DNA of 64,000 nucleotides from Rosa chinensis (Eukaryota; Streptophyta; Magnoliopsida; Rosales; Rosaceae). Shown one piece after another: positions 22,294 through 35,506 of the stretch. Location: positions 43,289,139 through 43,353,138 of the forward strand of contig NC_037094.1 of assembly GCF_002994745.2 (NCBI RefSeq). The letters run 5' to 3'. Each line of letters begins with the position of its first letter. Within the stretch, counting starts at the first letter, position 1. The notes under the pieces were generated by a model that saw nothing but the letters and a program-made list of their open reading frames with translations, was not told the origin of the DNA and made no database searches. The position numbers and the translations under genes are program-made.

Positions 22294-23298
22294 GTCTCTT
22301 AGATTATAAAAAACACAAAACCCTAGGTTTTTGAGACTTCCTTCTCGTTCGGCGGGGCTTGAGATCGAGCGTTGGTTTTTCGCCATGCCTGTCTTGGGTG
22401 GCTGCCGGGTGGGGACTTGAAAGCTATCATCTGGGTAGTCTCATGGGTGGGATGACGTTCAAGTCGCTGAGTGGAATGGGCGACGGTGGAGTCCGTTTTT
22501 GGTCGGCTTAGGCAAGTACGGTGGGTGTCGAGTGCTTCCAGGATCTGTGGTGGTGCGCATCTTTGGCAGGGGATTTCCAGGGCCTATGACCGCGTGGCTA
22601 TGGTTACTTGTGGTAGATCGGTGTGGCGGCGAGGCTCTAGTGGTCTGGGAGGATCGTTAGGGCGACGTGGCTACGATGGATTTGCGCGGCTCGTGGTGGC
22701 GGTGTGGCTAATCAGTTTTCTGTGCGATTTCGTGAAGAAGATCATGGCGTTGTTTGATCAGGGTAGCATGGTCGATGGCTGGAGGTTGGGGATGGTGTGG
22801 TGGGCTCGGGTCATCTTTCTGCTGCTGGGCCTTGAGCTGAGCCCAATCTCTTGGGGCTGCTTTTCGGCTTTAACCTTTGTTTTGTAGTTTTATTTTGGGC
22901 TTTAGGGTTTTCTAAGGTTTTTTCTTTTTAAATTCCAATAACTCCCTAGTTTGTTTTGGGAAAGTAGTAGGTTTTGGCCCAGTTTAGGCTTGCTTTATAG
23001 TGGGCTTTAGCCTATATTGCTATGGTTTCTTCTTAAACCAAGTTAATGAATCTCCTGGAGTACCACAATTGAGTGCATTGACGAAGGGAGATTCGAAATA
23101 GTTTTCTTAGTGTACGTTGAGATTTGTAGTTGTGTAGGCTCGTAATTTCAAATGAGCATCATTGTACTAGTGGATGGTACCTGTATTCCCTTACCTGCTT
23201 GACCACTGATTTAGGGTACAAGCATATAGGGTTTGTTTGTATGTGCCATTCTGACTTTGGGATTAAATGAAATCTCTATTACTCTGTCAAAAAAAAAA
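22294..23298 (+). mobile_element. Deleted L1-like retroposon with poly(A) tail
   Basis: The insert ends in 11 A and is flanked by an imperfect ~13-bp duplication (ATTCATAACCGTT left, ATTTCATAACTGTT right). Unit 2 lacks it. The 5' part resembles a LINE leader (AACCCTAGG...GAGATCGAGCG), and the 3' part ends TGAAATCTCTATTACTCTGTCA plus poly(A), as in plant L1 3' UTRs. The 138-codon frame at 22471-22887 shows no endonuclease or RT motif. It is therefore an internally deleted copy. Confidence 0.7.
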
Positions 23299-23742
23299 AT
23301 TTCATAACTGTTAAATCTATTACTAATCTAATAATCAAATTTTTTATAATAAAAAAAAAATGGTTGTATGGCAAACCGCCAAGTACCTTGTTTTTAATTA
23401 AAGACTCTTTATTTTTCTTTTCGTTTTCAGAGAAAAAGACAGCTAATTTCAACATGTAAAACGACTTATGTTTGCTGAAGGAAATTATTAATAATTCAAT
23501 TAATTAAAAATAAAAGACTTTCAATTCTTTTTCTTTTTAGAGAATAAGATTTATTAGTTAATTATTAATGATTTGGTCAAAGATTAATTTGGTTACCCAC
23601 ATTTTAAATATTCATAACCATTAGATACATAAAAAATCAATCTAATCATCAATATTAAAAAAAAAAAATGGTTGTATGGCAAACAACCAAGTACCTTAAA
23701 ATTTTCCATTTTCACAATTATCATCATCATCATCTGCATCAG

Positions 23743-23750
23743 TATATAAG
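23743..23750 (+). promoter_or_regulatory. TATA box of peptide gene copy 1
   Basis: TATATAAG lies 80 bases before the ATG. It is conserved in copy 2 (55333-55340) with highly similar flanks down to the start codon. Confidence 0.75.
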
Positions 23751-23829
23751 TGGCATGTCAATCACTTTTTCTCACACATATTGTATAAGATAGCATACAT
23801 CTTATTTGGTTGCAACCCAAAAGATAATC

Positions 23830-24256
23830 ATGACAGTGTCTAATTTTTCAATTGTTATGCTTATTTTTCTTTCTCTTATGCTCTTTGCTGAATGCATTGG
23901 TAAATTTCTCTCATATTTTTGTTTTTAAATCAACTGCATCTCTTCAAATCAATAAAACTAGCTACTAAAGAAAAATATATGCACTAACTCTTATTTTTAT
24001 TCTTCATTTGTATAATCCAGAAATGAGGGAGGTTTCTTTTCCTACTCCAACACCTACTGCGGCCCCGGAAGGCGCTGATGCAAGATGTCCTCCCTCTGGT
24101 TGGCCATGCAACGATTTTAAAGACTGCTATGCAAGTCTTCCAAGGTTTAGGTGTCAAACTGGAAAAGAGATTGTAGCTGTAAGCTGTGAAAAGAATTGTT
24201 GTGTAATTGGATGTGCTCCTAAACCTCCTCCTTTCTTTTTCTCCGGAAGGAATTGA
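23830..24256 (+). CDS. Small secreted 8-cysteine peptide gene, copy 1
   Basis: Two exons: 23830-23899 and 24021-24256, with a 121-bp GT-AG intron. The product is 101 residues. Residues 1-22 form a hydrophobic signal peptide. Residues 29-39 are a Pro/Thr-rich spacer (FPTPTPTAAP). Residues 46-88 hold eight cysteines (46, 53, 59, 68, 79, 83, 84, 88; spacing C-6-C-5-C-8-C-10-C-3-CC-3-C), and the tail is Pro/Phe-rich. Secreted peptides with eight cysteines are usually disulfide-bonded and act as defence or signalling molecules, but I do not recognise this spacing as GASA, lipid-transfer protein or defensin. The start is the only ATG giving a signal peptide, and it follows a TATA box by 80 bases. 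The intron, TATA box, poly(A) signal and cysteines recur in copy 2. Function is unknown. Confidence 0.8.
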
Positions 24257-24274
24257 GAAAGCAATAGCAATATA

Positions 24275-24275
<1 letters not shown>

Positions 24276-24328
<53 letters not shown>
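24276..24328. repeat. (AAT)n microsatellite in the 3' UTR of copy 1
   Basis: About 17 AAT units lie just after the stop codon, between the conserved GCAATAGCAATATAGAA and the conserved CATCAATATTAATAAAG. Copy 2 has none, so it expanded after the duplication, or was lost in copy 2. Confidence 0.95.
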
Positions 24329-24331
<3 letters not shown>

Positions 24332-24350
24332 TAACAACAACATCAATATT

Positions 24351-24356
24351 AATAAA
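24351..24356 (+). terminator. Poly(A) signal of peptide gene copy 1
   Basis: AATAAA about 95 bases after the stop codon. It is conserved at the same place in copy 2 (58363-58368). Confidence 0.6.
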
Positions 24357-25195
24357 GTTTTTTATAAGAGAGATGATACTTATACGTTGCTGTTTTTCTT
24401 TGTAATAAGCTCTTTGTACTTCTGTATTTTGATTGTTATCAAACATATAATTCAAGAGTATGTAATGCTAATAAGAGAGCACATAAGATGCAAATAAGGT
24501 GTCATGCCCCGATTTTTAATTATACATGCGTGAATGGTTCAATCATCAATACAAAATACTTGAAATTTTTTTTCCTTTTAAACCAAGTACATACTGATGC
24601 CCTGAACCCACTATGTCAATACAGACTTGCTCCGTAGAGTCAAATATTACAGAAGTTTACGAATTAAATTGTCACAACAAAATAATAAGTAAATGCTCTT
24701 CAGAGGTTACTACATAGTAGAAGTCTTAACAACGGTAAAGTCATAAAATTGGCTTCCTATCGTAAAGCTGCAACTATTGGAACTCAACTTCAGCCACAAT
24801 TATCTTGACCTGCAAGATCAATTCATACACCATTGAATAGTGCACCGGGTTTCCAAACAACAAACCCAGTAAGCTTATGAGGAAAACCTTTCAACTCGAG
24901 AAAAAGAGAACACATACCATGCTTCCCAAAAACAATATTCTTTTCCCAAAAGAAACAAACACAAGTCACCCTGTGACGAAATCATATGAATTGAAACTTG
25001 GACAATTAAATATGATAAATCAATCCAACCTGGATAAAAATAGTCAACACACCACAAATCATATCTATTGTTAACCTAACAAATCGAATATGATACTTTG
25101 GTCTAACCTTGACAATAAAAGTCAACTCAGTGACCAAATCATATAAATTGTTAGCCCAACAATTAAATATGGAAAACAAGTCTACCCTGGACATA

Positions 25196-27881
25196 TGTGA
25201 TGACCTGGATTTTCGTTATAAAATTTTGGTAGTTAATAATGGACCAATTGTACAAATATTTGGTATTGTGCTTTATTCGTAAGTTGTATGTGAGGTGGAA
25301 TGGTTTTCGTACGTATAAATATTCGAATTTCACAGTTTAGGGGGTCGTGTGAAGTTTGAGTTTTTATATGTTGGGATTCTCCGAAAACTTCCTTCGCGAA
25401 AGTTGTAGAGCGCGTCGATACAAGTTCGTGGACATGTGGAACGCGAGAATCGGAGTTTGTATGAGAAATTTATGGCCATTGGAACGAATTTCCATTTTGG
25501 TATAAATAGAAGTTTCCCAAGTTGGAAACTTACTATTTTCATTATTTCCGTTTCCGGAAGCCCAATTCTCTTCCTCTCTCTTCTCTCTCAGCTACACCTT
25601 CAGAAACAAAATAATCCGACTGACCCGACCCTGACCAGGCCGACCCGACCCGGTTTTTCCTGCGAACTGCGGTGGTCTCCGATGACGAAACTTTCCAGAT
25701 AGGATCGTCTCCTCCGTCTGGTCGTCCATGTGGTGTCCTCTAGCACCGATTCTCGGTGGTGGCTGCGGTAGAAGGCAGCACAGTTGGGTGTTTTCGGACC
25801 CGATCGGTTCTCCGATCTCCGACGTCGGCGGGGTTTCAAGTTGAGCTTGGGGAGCTCAAAGCAGCCTCATTGATCGATCCTTGGTGGTTGTTTGGATCGA
25901 TTCACATAAAACTTGGTTCAACTCAGATTGGATTACTGTTCACGGCTTGTGAGGTAGTTTTCGACCCTTTATGCTTATTTTCTGACTTCGAGCTAGTTAT
26001 GAAAGTTCACAAGCATGCTTAGATGAAGAACTTTGATGTTGGGAGTTTTGTGAAATATTGAGTTTTGGCCGGCGGCGGTGCGCCACTGCCTGTGGCGGCG
26101 TTCCGGCGGTGTTTCGGCCATGTATGGGGCTGTTTTTGGTATTATATATGTTCTACTCGTTGATACAAGCGTTTTGATATATAATATGCAAATTTGGGAG
26201 TTCGTATGGAATTGTTATGATTTTTGCAGTTTCATACCGATCGATTTATTGGATCCGTGAGGATTCGAGCGTCCGATCGACTTATGGGTTGGTCACATCG
26301 ATCGTGGACGTATTCCGGAGACTGTGGGAGGTCTCGGATGTGGTTTTGCCTCGATTGGCGTCACCTTGGGGATTTTAGTTCAAAACAGGGGTTTCAAACT
26401 TAAATCAAATGTGAATCGTTACTAAGTTGGAACTGTATGTGATTAGGTACTTGGCGAAGTATTTGGACGGTTATTTCGTGAATTGGCTGCTTTGTGCTTT
26501 ATTGAAGACGCAACGGAAGTTTGAGGTGAGTAATCTCACGAAGTTCATTCACGAACGGGCTTACCTTTATCGTTTTGAGAGTTATTGATTTAACTACAAA
26601 CTATAGTTGGTATTAGTAGGCATTCCTGAGCGGATGACTACATATATATATATATATATATATTTTTACGTGAAATATATATATGTTTTGGTGGTTTGTG
26701 GATTTATGAAAACAATATGCATGAATTGATGCTCTTTATTGTTTTGTGTTATGACTTTTCGGAAAACAATGATTGTGGGAATGATTGATTTCGATTTGTT
26801 TTGAAAAGTGTTGAGATTCGTGTAACATTTTGGGTCCAATGCGACTCCTTAAATGTTTTATTCCAAGGGACTGAAAAGTTCGAGGAACGAAGGTCTTTGA
26901 CCTTGGGCAGAATATCAGGTAATCACGTCTTTGGCCGGACGAGTGGTTACGTTTCAGTTAGAGCTCTAGTCTGTCTGCCATATAGGTAATTCATGGGGTA
27001 ACGAGAATCGGTTATTGATAACTCATGACATTACGTGGTTTTTAAGGTGACAAGGTGCAAGTTGTTTACCTTATTAACGATTTGATAGAAATCAAGGTGT
27101 GAGTTGCTTTCTATGGTACGATTATGGTACATTTGATAGAATTCAAGGTGTGAGTTGTTTTCTATGTTTTATTGATAGAATTCAAGTGTGGGTTGCTTTC
27201 TATGGTACGATTATGGTACATTTGATAGAATTCAAGGTGTGAGTTGTTTTCTATGTTATATTTGATAGAAACCAAGGAGTGTGTTGCTTTCTATGTTTCG
27301 TTTTAAAAGGAACCAAGGTGTAAGTTGCTTTCTTTTATTTCGATTTGACAGGAAATTAAAGTGTGAGTTATTCTTCTTTATTTCGTGTTTTAAGGAAATC
27401 AAAACGTGAGTTGTTTCCCTTATTTTTGGTGTGAGTTGTGTTAACTATTTTGAGTTACTTATACGGGCTTGCAAAAGCTTACCGGGTTTGTTGTGTGGCA
27501 ACCCGGTACACCATTCAAACGGTGTAGGGGTTAATCCTGCAGGTCAGGATAATCGTGGCTGAAGTTGGGGTTGCGTACTTGCAGCTAAAAGGTAGGAAGC
27601 CAATTTTGTGACTTTACCGTTAATTTGGAATTCCGTTGTAGTAAGCTCTGAGGAGCATTTACGTTTTATCTTGCTGTTGACAATTTAATTTGTAAGCTTA
27701 TGTAATATATGACTCTGTGGTGTGAGTCAATATTTACATAGTTGTTTCATGGCATCAATATGTGTGTAGTTAAAGGGAAAAAGTTTCCAGGTATTTCGTA
27801 TTGATGGCTGAACGATCGCGCATGTATAATTATGAGATTATATATCGATTTTTATCTATGTTAAAAATCAGGGGCGTGACA
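25196..27881 (+). mobile_element. Solo LTR (forward) with TSD ACATA
   Basis: It starts TGTGATGACCTGG and ends GGGGCGTGACA, flanked by ACATA at 25191-25195 and 27882-27886. The host LTR reads through at CCTGGACAT / AAAAAGAAAGGATC, as the undisturbed copy shows near 59290. It contains gypsy LTR landmarks, including GTTGTAGAGCGCGTCGATAC and the GTGTGAGTTGCTTTC minisatellite. No PBS or PPT is attached. Confidence 0.93.
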
Positions 27882-28267
27882 ACATAAAAAGAAAGGATCT
27901 CCTGATACACCCTTTTAAAATAGATACTCATGAGCATTAAGTAACTCCCAGCTACTCCCATGAGTACAATGGCAACAGACTAGAGCTCTAACTGATCGTA
28001 TCCCCATACCAAGCAAAAGGCATGGAGTCCCGGTATATATGTCTGAGGTCACTCCCAGCGACCCCGGATCCTCATGTCCCCGACCTTCAGATCAAAACAT
28101 TTAAAAGCGGTCACTCAGGACCAAAATGTTACTCAACTCTCAAAGGAGACATCAACACCTGTGACTCTCAATCCTCAGACCCCCGGTCGTCAGATTAAAA
28201 TATTAAGCAAGTCACTCATGAAACAAAATGTTAAATCAAATCAAAAGGAACAATCACAACCTGTGAC

Positions 28268-31200
28268 TGTCACGCCCCTGATTTTACACACAAGAAAATC
28301 GATATATATATATAATCCCATAATTATACATGCGTGAACGTTCAGTCATCATACAAAATACCTGGAATCTTTTTCCTTTTAAACCAAGTACATACTGATG
28401 ACCTGAACCCTCAAAGTTAATATACACTCGCTCCATAGAGTTATTTATTACAATGCTTACGAATTAAATTGTCAACAACAAAATAAAACGTAAATGCAGC
28501 TCAGAGTAACTATACAACGGAAGTCCTTATCAACGGTAAAGTCACAAAGATATAGCTTCCTACCGTAAAGCTGCCAAAAACGCCACCTCAGCTTCAGTCA
28601 TGATTTCCCTGACCTGCAGGATTAACCCCTACACCATTCCATTGAATAGTGCACCGGGTTGTCACACAACAAACCTGGTAAGCTTATGAAGCTCGTATGA
28701 GTAACTCAAACCAATTACACAAATTTCACAAAAGCCTCCTGCTCATAACCTCAATCCTAGCATTCAATTACACAAATTTCGGTCAAACAAGACTTCTTCA
28801 AGCAATGTTTGACGCCATCCTAATGCACTACGGTGAATTCCAAAATCACACTCATTTCCCCATTCCCCCCCTAGGAGCTTTTGTCATCAACATGACATCA
28901 AAGGTGAAAATCAAAGAGTCACCTTCCTATCCTCAACACAGAGTACAATTCGTCACCACTATGCTCTTAAGATAAATCAAACCATCAATCAATACAATCA
29001 AGAAGAAACAAGGCAATCACATATCAAACAAGCAAAACGAATCATAGTAACCCTGCATATAATTTAGTTCAGGAGGTCACATTAAGTCAAGCAATTCAAG
29101 ACAAAGTAGTCATCGAAGTCCCACACTCTGACGTCTATAGGTAGCCCCAACCATCACAGCAGTCCTCTCGATCTTTGTTAACTTAATAACAATTCAGCTC
29201 CGCTATCGAGCAGTCATCACACTGATCATCGCACAGATTTCCACCGGTCATCACCCAGATATTCATCATCCAACTGATCATCACCTAGATTTCAAGGATC
29301 ATCACATAGATTCACGCAGATATCGCCAATCATCGCACAGATAGCGATCATCACATAGATTTCGCTGGTCATCACATAGATAGCGATCATCACATAGATT
29401 TCAACGATCCTAATCATATTCCTACACAAGCTACACAGATATTTCTATACAAGCTTGATATAACAATCATCACAGAGATTCACCACGAAGTCACTAATAC
29501 ATGAATATATATGTATATATATATATATATCCCATAATATATATATATATAGACACACATAGTCATCCACTTAGAAATGCCACTAATACCAACTATAGTC
29601 GTAGTTAACCTAATAACTCCAAGACAATAGGGTAATCATGTTCATAACAAATATCGATCATATTCATAACAAATATCGATCCTGCTCATAACAAATATAG
29701 ATCCTGCTCATAACACATATTGATCCTACTCATAACACATATTGATCCTACTCATAACAAATATCGATCCTGCTCATAACAAATATCAATCCTACTCATA
29801 ACAAATATCGATCCTGCTCATAACAAATATCAATTCTACTCATAACAAATATCGATCCTGCTCATAACAAATATCAATCCTACTCATAACACATATCGTG
29901 AGATTTACTCACCAAACGATAAAGGTATTCCATTCATTAATGAACCTTGTGAGATTACTCACCTCGAAACTCCCGCTGCGTCTTCAATTCAGGACAAGGC
30001 AGCCAATCCACAAAATAGCTGTCTAACGAGTACTACGTCACGTACCTAAGATATTACAGCTCTCATTCAGTCAACGAATCACAAGGGATAACGTTCGAAA
30101 CCCTAAATCGAACCAAAATTCCCACGGTGACGCCAAATGAGGCGAAACCACATCCGAGACCTCCCAAAGTCCCCGGAATACGTCCACGATCGATGTGACC
30201 AAACCACATGTCGATCGGACGCTCGAATCCTCAAGGATCGAATAAATCGATCGATATGAAACTGCAAAAATCATAACAATTCCATACGAACTCCAAAATT
30301 TGCATATTATATATCGAAACGCTCGTATCAACGAGTAGAACATATATAATACCAAAAACAGTTCCTTAAGTGGCCGGAACACCGCTGGAACGCCACCACA
30401 GACGGTGGTGCACCGCTGCCGGCCAAAAACTCATTATTTCACAAAACTCCCAACATCAAAGTTCTTCATCTAAGCATGCTTGTGAATTCTCATAACTAGC
30501 TCGAAGTCAGAAAACAAGCATAAGGGGTCGAAAACTACCTCACAAGCCGTGAACAGTAATCCACACTGAGTTGAACAAGGTTTCACGTGAATCGATCCAA
30601 ACAACCACCAAGGATCGATTAACGAGGCTGCTCTGAGCTCAACCAAGAAGACTTGAAGCCTCGCCGACGTCGGAACAAAGAATTCAGACCGGGTCCGAAA
30701 TCCACAAACTGAACCGCCTTGCAGCGCCGCCGTGGAGGAGAATCGGTGCTAGAGGACACCAGAGGGACGACCAGACGGAGGAGACGATCCTATCTAGAAA
30801 GTTTCATCGCCGGAGACCGCCGCAGTTAGCCGGAAAAGTCGGGTTGGACCGTCCGGGTTCGGGTCGGGTCAATCGAATTATTTCGATTCTGAAGGTGCAG
30901 CCGAGAGAGAAGAGAGAGAGAGAGTAAACTTCTGAAAATGGAAGTAATGAAAATAGTAAGTTTCTCCTTCGGGAAACTTCTATTTATACCAAAATGGAAA
31001 TTCCTTCCAATGGCCATAACTTTCTCATACGAACTCTGATTTTCGCGTTCCACATATCCACGAACTCGTATCGACGCGCTCTACAACTTTTGTGAAGGAA
31101 GTTTTTGGAGAATCCCAACGTATAAAAAGTCAACCTTGAGCCCCCTAAAGTCATACTTTCGAATAGAAATTCGTCCGAAACACTTCCGCTCCATCCACAA

Positions 31201-31279
31201 GCCACGAAACCATCCAATAACCATAATTTAGATTCCGGAAAATCCTCGGAAAATAATTACGAATTTCCGGGGCTTCACA
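28268..31279 (-). mobile_element. Solo LTR (reverse) with TSD GTGAC
   Basis: It starts TGTCACGCCCC and ends TTTCCGGGGCTTCACA, flanked by GTGAC at 28263-28267 and 31280-31284. The host sequence CTGTGACTCTCAGATCTTC is uninterrupted in unit 2 near 59640. It is 3012 bp long and includes a 22-bp minisatellite. Confidence 0.93.
29635..29898. repeat. 22-bp minisatellite, about 12 copies
   Basis: The unit is CTCATAACAAATATCGATCCTG with alternating variants (CAATCCTA, TGATCCTA, AGATCCTG), some arranged as a two-step higher-order repeat. Copies are directly abutting without spacers. Confidence 0.93.
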
Positions 31280-31480
31280 GTGACTCTCAGATCTTCAGAC
31301 CCTCGGTCGTCTGATCAGAACACTTCAAATCTCATTAAAGCAACTCACACCAAATCTTGATACTTTTCAAACAATAGATATTCCCAATTCTCAAAAAATT
31401 GTTTTCCGAAAAGTCATGTCCCAAAACAATAGAATGAAACCCATCAATCATATTGTTAGTATTCCAACAAAACCACCAAA

Positions 31481-31517
<37 letters not shown>

Positions 31518-32918
31518 GTCATTCACTCAGGAATGCCACTAATACCAACTATAGTTTGCAGTTAAATAAATAACTCCCAAAAGATTAGGTAAATCCGTTC
31601 GTAAATGAACATTGTGAGATTACTCACCTCTAAATCCTGTGCATCTTCTGTACAGAACAGAGATCATACAATCACAAAATATCCATCCAAGAATACTTCG
31701 TCAAGTACCTAATCACATACGGTCTCATCTCAATACACGAAACACAAAACGATTAAAGTTCGAAACCCTGTTTGAACTAAAACCCTGAAAGTATTGTCAA
31801 TCGAGGCGAGACCTCATCTAAGACCACCCAAAGTTTCCGGAATACTTCTACAATCGAAATGGCAAAGTTATAAGTCAATCGAACGACCGGATGCTCACGG
31901 ATAAAAAACCTAGATAATTGAAAATGGTAAAAACCCTAGCAATTTCATATGATCTCCAAAAATTACAAATCATATATCAAAATACTCGTATCGATGAGTA
32001 GTTGATAAATGAAGCAAGAAACTGCCCCTAACTTGGCTGGAAACCCCGCCAAGCGCCGCCAAAGGAGGTGGCACACTGCTGCCGAACCAAACTCAAAACC
32101 ACCCTAACCAATAGTCCAAGATGGAGATAATACCAAGTGGAGCAACTTTAATACCTGAGACTTGAGCCAACTCGGCCTAGATCGGCCGGAATCAAGCTCA
32201 CAAGCAGGAATCCACTGTTCACCTCGATTTGATTCTTCCAGTAAGAATGGATCAAAACCACACCAAGGATTGACAGAGGAGGCTGCTGCGAGCTCAACAA
32301 GATTGGTTTGAAGCTCCACCATCGTCGGATATTAGAGAACCGATTGGGTCTGACTGCACTCGCCTTCGCTGCCTTTCTACACCTCAGTGGATGAGAGTCA
32401 CCACTAGAGACCACCATAGGGAGGACCGCACGGAGAAGACGAAGTGATTTGGGTTGGTCTCACCGCTAGAGGTCGCCAGAAAACAAAACGCCGACCTGGT
32501 CATAATACCAAGTCCTGGTCGGGTCAGTCGCAAAGTGGAGGAGAATGGAGCTTCCGAGATTCTATTTTTGGAAGTTTCCAAAAATGTAAATTATGATTTA
32601 CCCAAAATTGAAAAATCTTTTTATAGTAATTTCCAAAAATATCTGAAACTTCCGATGCCCATAACTTTCTCATTCGAATACTGCTTTTTGCTTTCCACAT
32701 ATCCACGAACTTGTATCGACGCGCTCTATGACTTTTGTGAAAGAAGTTTTTGAAGAAACACAACAAATAAAAAGTCAACGTATTGACCCCTCGAAAATAA
32801 AATGTTTCGAATAATTATTCTTCCGAAATACTTCCACATCATCCTTGAACTACATTCCCGTACCAAAACCCACTGAAATTAATTCCGAAAAAAAATGACG
32901 AATTTCTGGGGTATTGCA

Positions 32919-33507
32919 TTCTACCTCTCATAAAGAAATTTTGTCCCGAAATTTAAACGTACCACACACCAACAAGTACGGATAAATTAACCTCACATCC
33001 AATTCTCATTCCTTAGCAAAACGCCCTCCTCTTGGAGTACAACTTACCTCGATCAACGATGGATACAAGTACCCTACTCAATATCACAACATTAGGAATC
33101 ATTACCATATAACTTGCTGGTAATCCAAATCTTCCTGGATCTCATCCTCGTACATTACCCAACAAAGACCCTGTGACTATTATAGTACATACAAACTACA
33201 CAAGTCCAGAATCCTGTTATCACAACAGTATTTGTATTAGTCCATCAATAATGCAACACTTGCATTACAAGAATTGAAAATGAAACCTTTATTTCAACTC
33301 AAATCAACAATAGAATATGCATCACAACTCAGTAAGTGTCCACCCATCCAGGAACACAAAATCAAGTTAAGGTCTGGCCCTGTCTGACCCACACATAAAT
33401 CATCATTTGTCATTGCAATCAAAATCAAAGTGGTGTGGACCCTCTATTACTATAACAATGAAGGATGCATCACACAACATGCCACACACAAAAGTCTAAT
33501 TATAGAC
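32919..33507 (-). other. Gypsy B non-coding tail with PPT
   Basis: On the minus strand this region carries AAGGTTTCATTTTCAATTC and CTGTTGTGATAACAGGATTC, the same landmarks as the Gypsy A tail. It ends in the TTTCGGGACAAAATTTC / PPT region next to the 3' LTR. It holds no ORF. Confidence 0.8.
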
Positions 33508-34797
33508 GTCACGCCCTAAATCTCGAATAAAGAAATTGAAATCCGAAATGCGATGACTTAACAAGCAGAAGCAAACACTTAGAATATTTTTCAATTAAAC
33601 AAAACAACAAAATCAACTGCACTCACAATGTCAATCCAACTCGTTCTTTAAAGTCACATATTACATTACAGAGAGTTTACAAATTAAACTAAATAACAAT
33701 TCATTAAGTAAAAACACCTACCACACTTACTACACAGCGGAAGACTAACCAGAGTACCCTACTACGTCCAAGCTACGACAGCAACAAAACCTCAGCTTTG
33801 ACGACTATTACTCTGACCTGCACAATAAACCATACACCATGGAATAGCACACCGGGTTGAAACAACAAACCCGGTAAACTTTTGCAAGCTCGTATGAGTT
33901 AACCTAAATAACACCAAAAACACATTTCCGACTCAAGAATAATAAATCAAGACAATGATTAATTCCAACATTAGAATCCTTTTCTTTTTCTTTTTAGGAA
34001 CACACATGTCACAACCGTGACCAATAAAATCATTCTAAATGAAAATCGGTAATCCCTGCATAGAAATTTAGTTCAGGAAATCACCAACAGTATAAAACCA
34101 AAACCATAGTAATCCTTGCATATAGTTAGTTCAGGAGATTACATTTAAAATCAAAAAATTAGAATGAAACGGAAAATAGATAAAGAAGTCAAACAACTCA
34201 CACTAAAGTCTATGATCACCCATCAACTCCAAATAAATGATCTCACAACATGACTCGTTTTCAAAATCCGACATCCAATCCTTACCCTTTAAGGTAACAT
34301 ACATCACTAAAGTGATAAAATCATATTATTTCCACTCACCAATAATATGAAATTCAAGTCCCTCTTGGACAACAAAAGAAAGGACACCGACACTCTCTTT
34401 TAAAAATATATACTCATGGGCACACGATAACTCAAAGTTACCCCCAAGCAGTACAATGGCAGACAGACTAGAGCTCTAACTGAATAGTAGCATGTCACCT
34501 CGGCCAAGGTTCAAGCATACGATATAATTGCCTCATCACCAATGTGACAAAAGGTCCATATGACTCAAAATGTTACACTCAACTCAAAATACTCTTTAAT
34601 ACAATTACATCAATCACTCGCATGATTAATTGTACTCTCGTACACTCAACACAAAATATGCTTTAATAAAATTACATCAATCACTCACATGATGAATTGT
34701 ATTCCCGAAAAGAATAATTGCCCAAAAACAACAACTTGAATAAAATCACAATTATTTGCATATTACAATGCAACACCATCAACATATATATTTCACG

Positions 34798-34799
<2 letters not shown>

Positions 34800-34833
<34 letters not shown>
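34800..34833. repeat. (AT)n microsatellite in LTR
   Basis: About 16 AT units lie within a TATATTTCACGTAAATATAT context. Similar (AT)n tracts sit at the matching place in other LTR copies (15717, 26643, 29510, 57080, 59870). Confidence 0.95.
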
Positions 34834-34834
<1 letters not shown>

Positions 34835-35506
34835 GTGGTCATCTACTCAGGAATGTCACTAATACCAACTATAGTTCACAATCACGAAAATCGAGAAATT
34901 CATTTTTTAAACTTAAAAACTCATTTTCTATACCTGTGAACTGTAGTGTGATGAACAGCAGTAAATCAAGTTCAAATCATTTAAAACAATATTCATTTCT
35001 GAAAATGATTTAAAATTTATAAATTAATTCTGAAAACAAGCAAATTCGTTCGTAAATGAACCACGTGAGATTTACTCACCTCTACATCACGCTGCGTCTT
35101 CTCTTACAACAGAGATAAGGTATCGAATACACTCTGGCAATCACCTAAGTAATATACGTCACAACTTAGTATACGAATCAAAAGCGATAAAAGTTCGAAC
35201 CCCGGTTGAACTAAAATCCCGAAAGTAATGCCAATTGAGGTGAAACTTCATTTGAGACCACCCAAGATCTCTGGAATACTTATACGATCAATATATCAAA
35301 ATTACAAGTCGATCGGACGGCCGAATCCTCACGGATCGAACCGAAAACCCTAAAACCCTAACATGCTCATACGATCTCAAAAAATTACAAACTATATATT
35401 GAAATACTCGTATCGACGAGTAGATCATAATGAGGGATATAAACTACCCCAGAGGTGACCAGAAGCCACCGGAAAAAGCCGCTACATTAAGTGGTAGAGC
35501 CGCCGC

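Larger units (their letters stand above)
24500..32918 (-). repeat. 3' LTR of Gypsy B, split by two solo LTRs
   Basis: The pieces 24500-25195, 27887-28267 and 31285-32918 join to about 2.7 kb, which matches the uninterrupted 58512-61294 LTR segment by segment. The ends are TGTCATGCCCC at 24500 and GGGGTATTGCA at 32918. A PPT (reverse complement of TTCTACCTCTCATAAAG) abuts the right end, so this is the 3' LTR. A (CA)n tract lies at about 31490-31513. Confidence 0.88.

Noticed and set aside
23984..24346. Minus-strand frame of poly-Leu across the gene's 3' UTR
   Set aside because: It is the (AAT)n microsatellite read backwards plus antisense of the peptide exon; no gene features.
29635..29898. 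Possible CRISPR-like array
   Set aside because: The 22-bp units abut directly with no unique spacers and lie in a plant LTR; a simple minisatellite.
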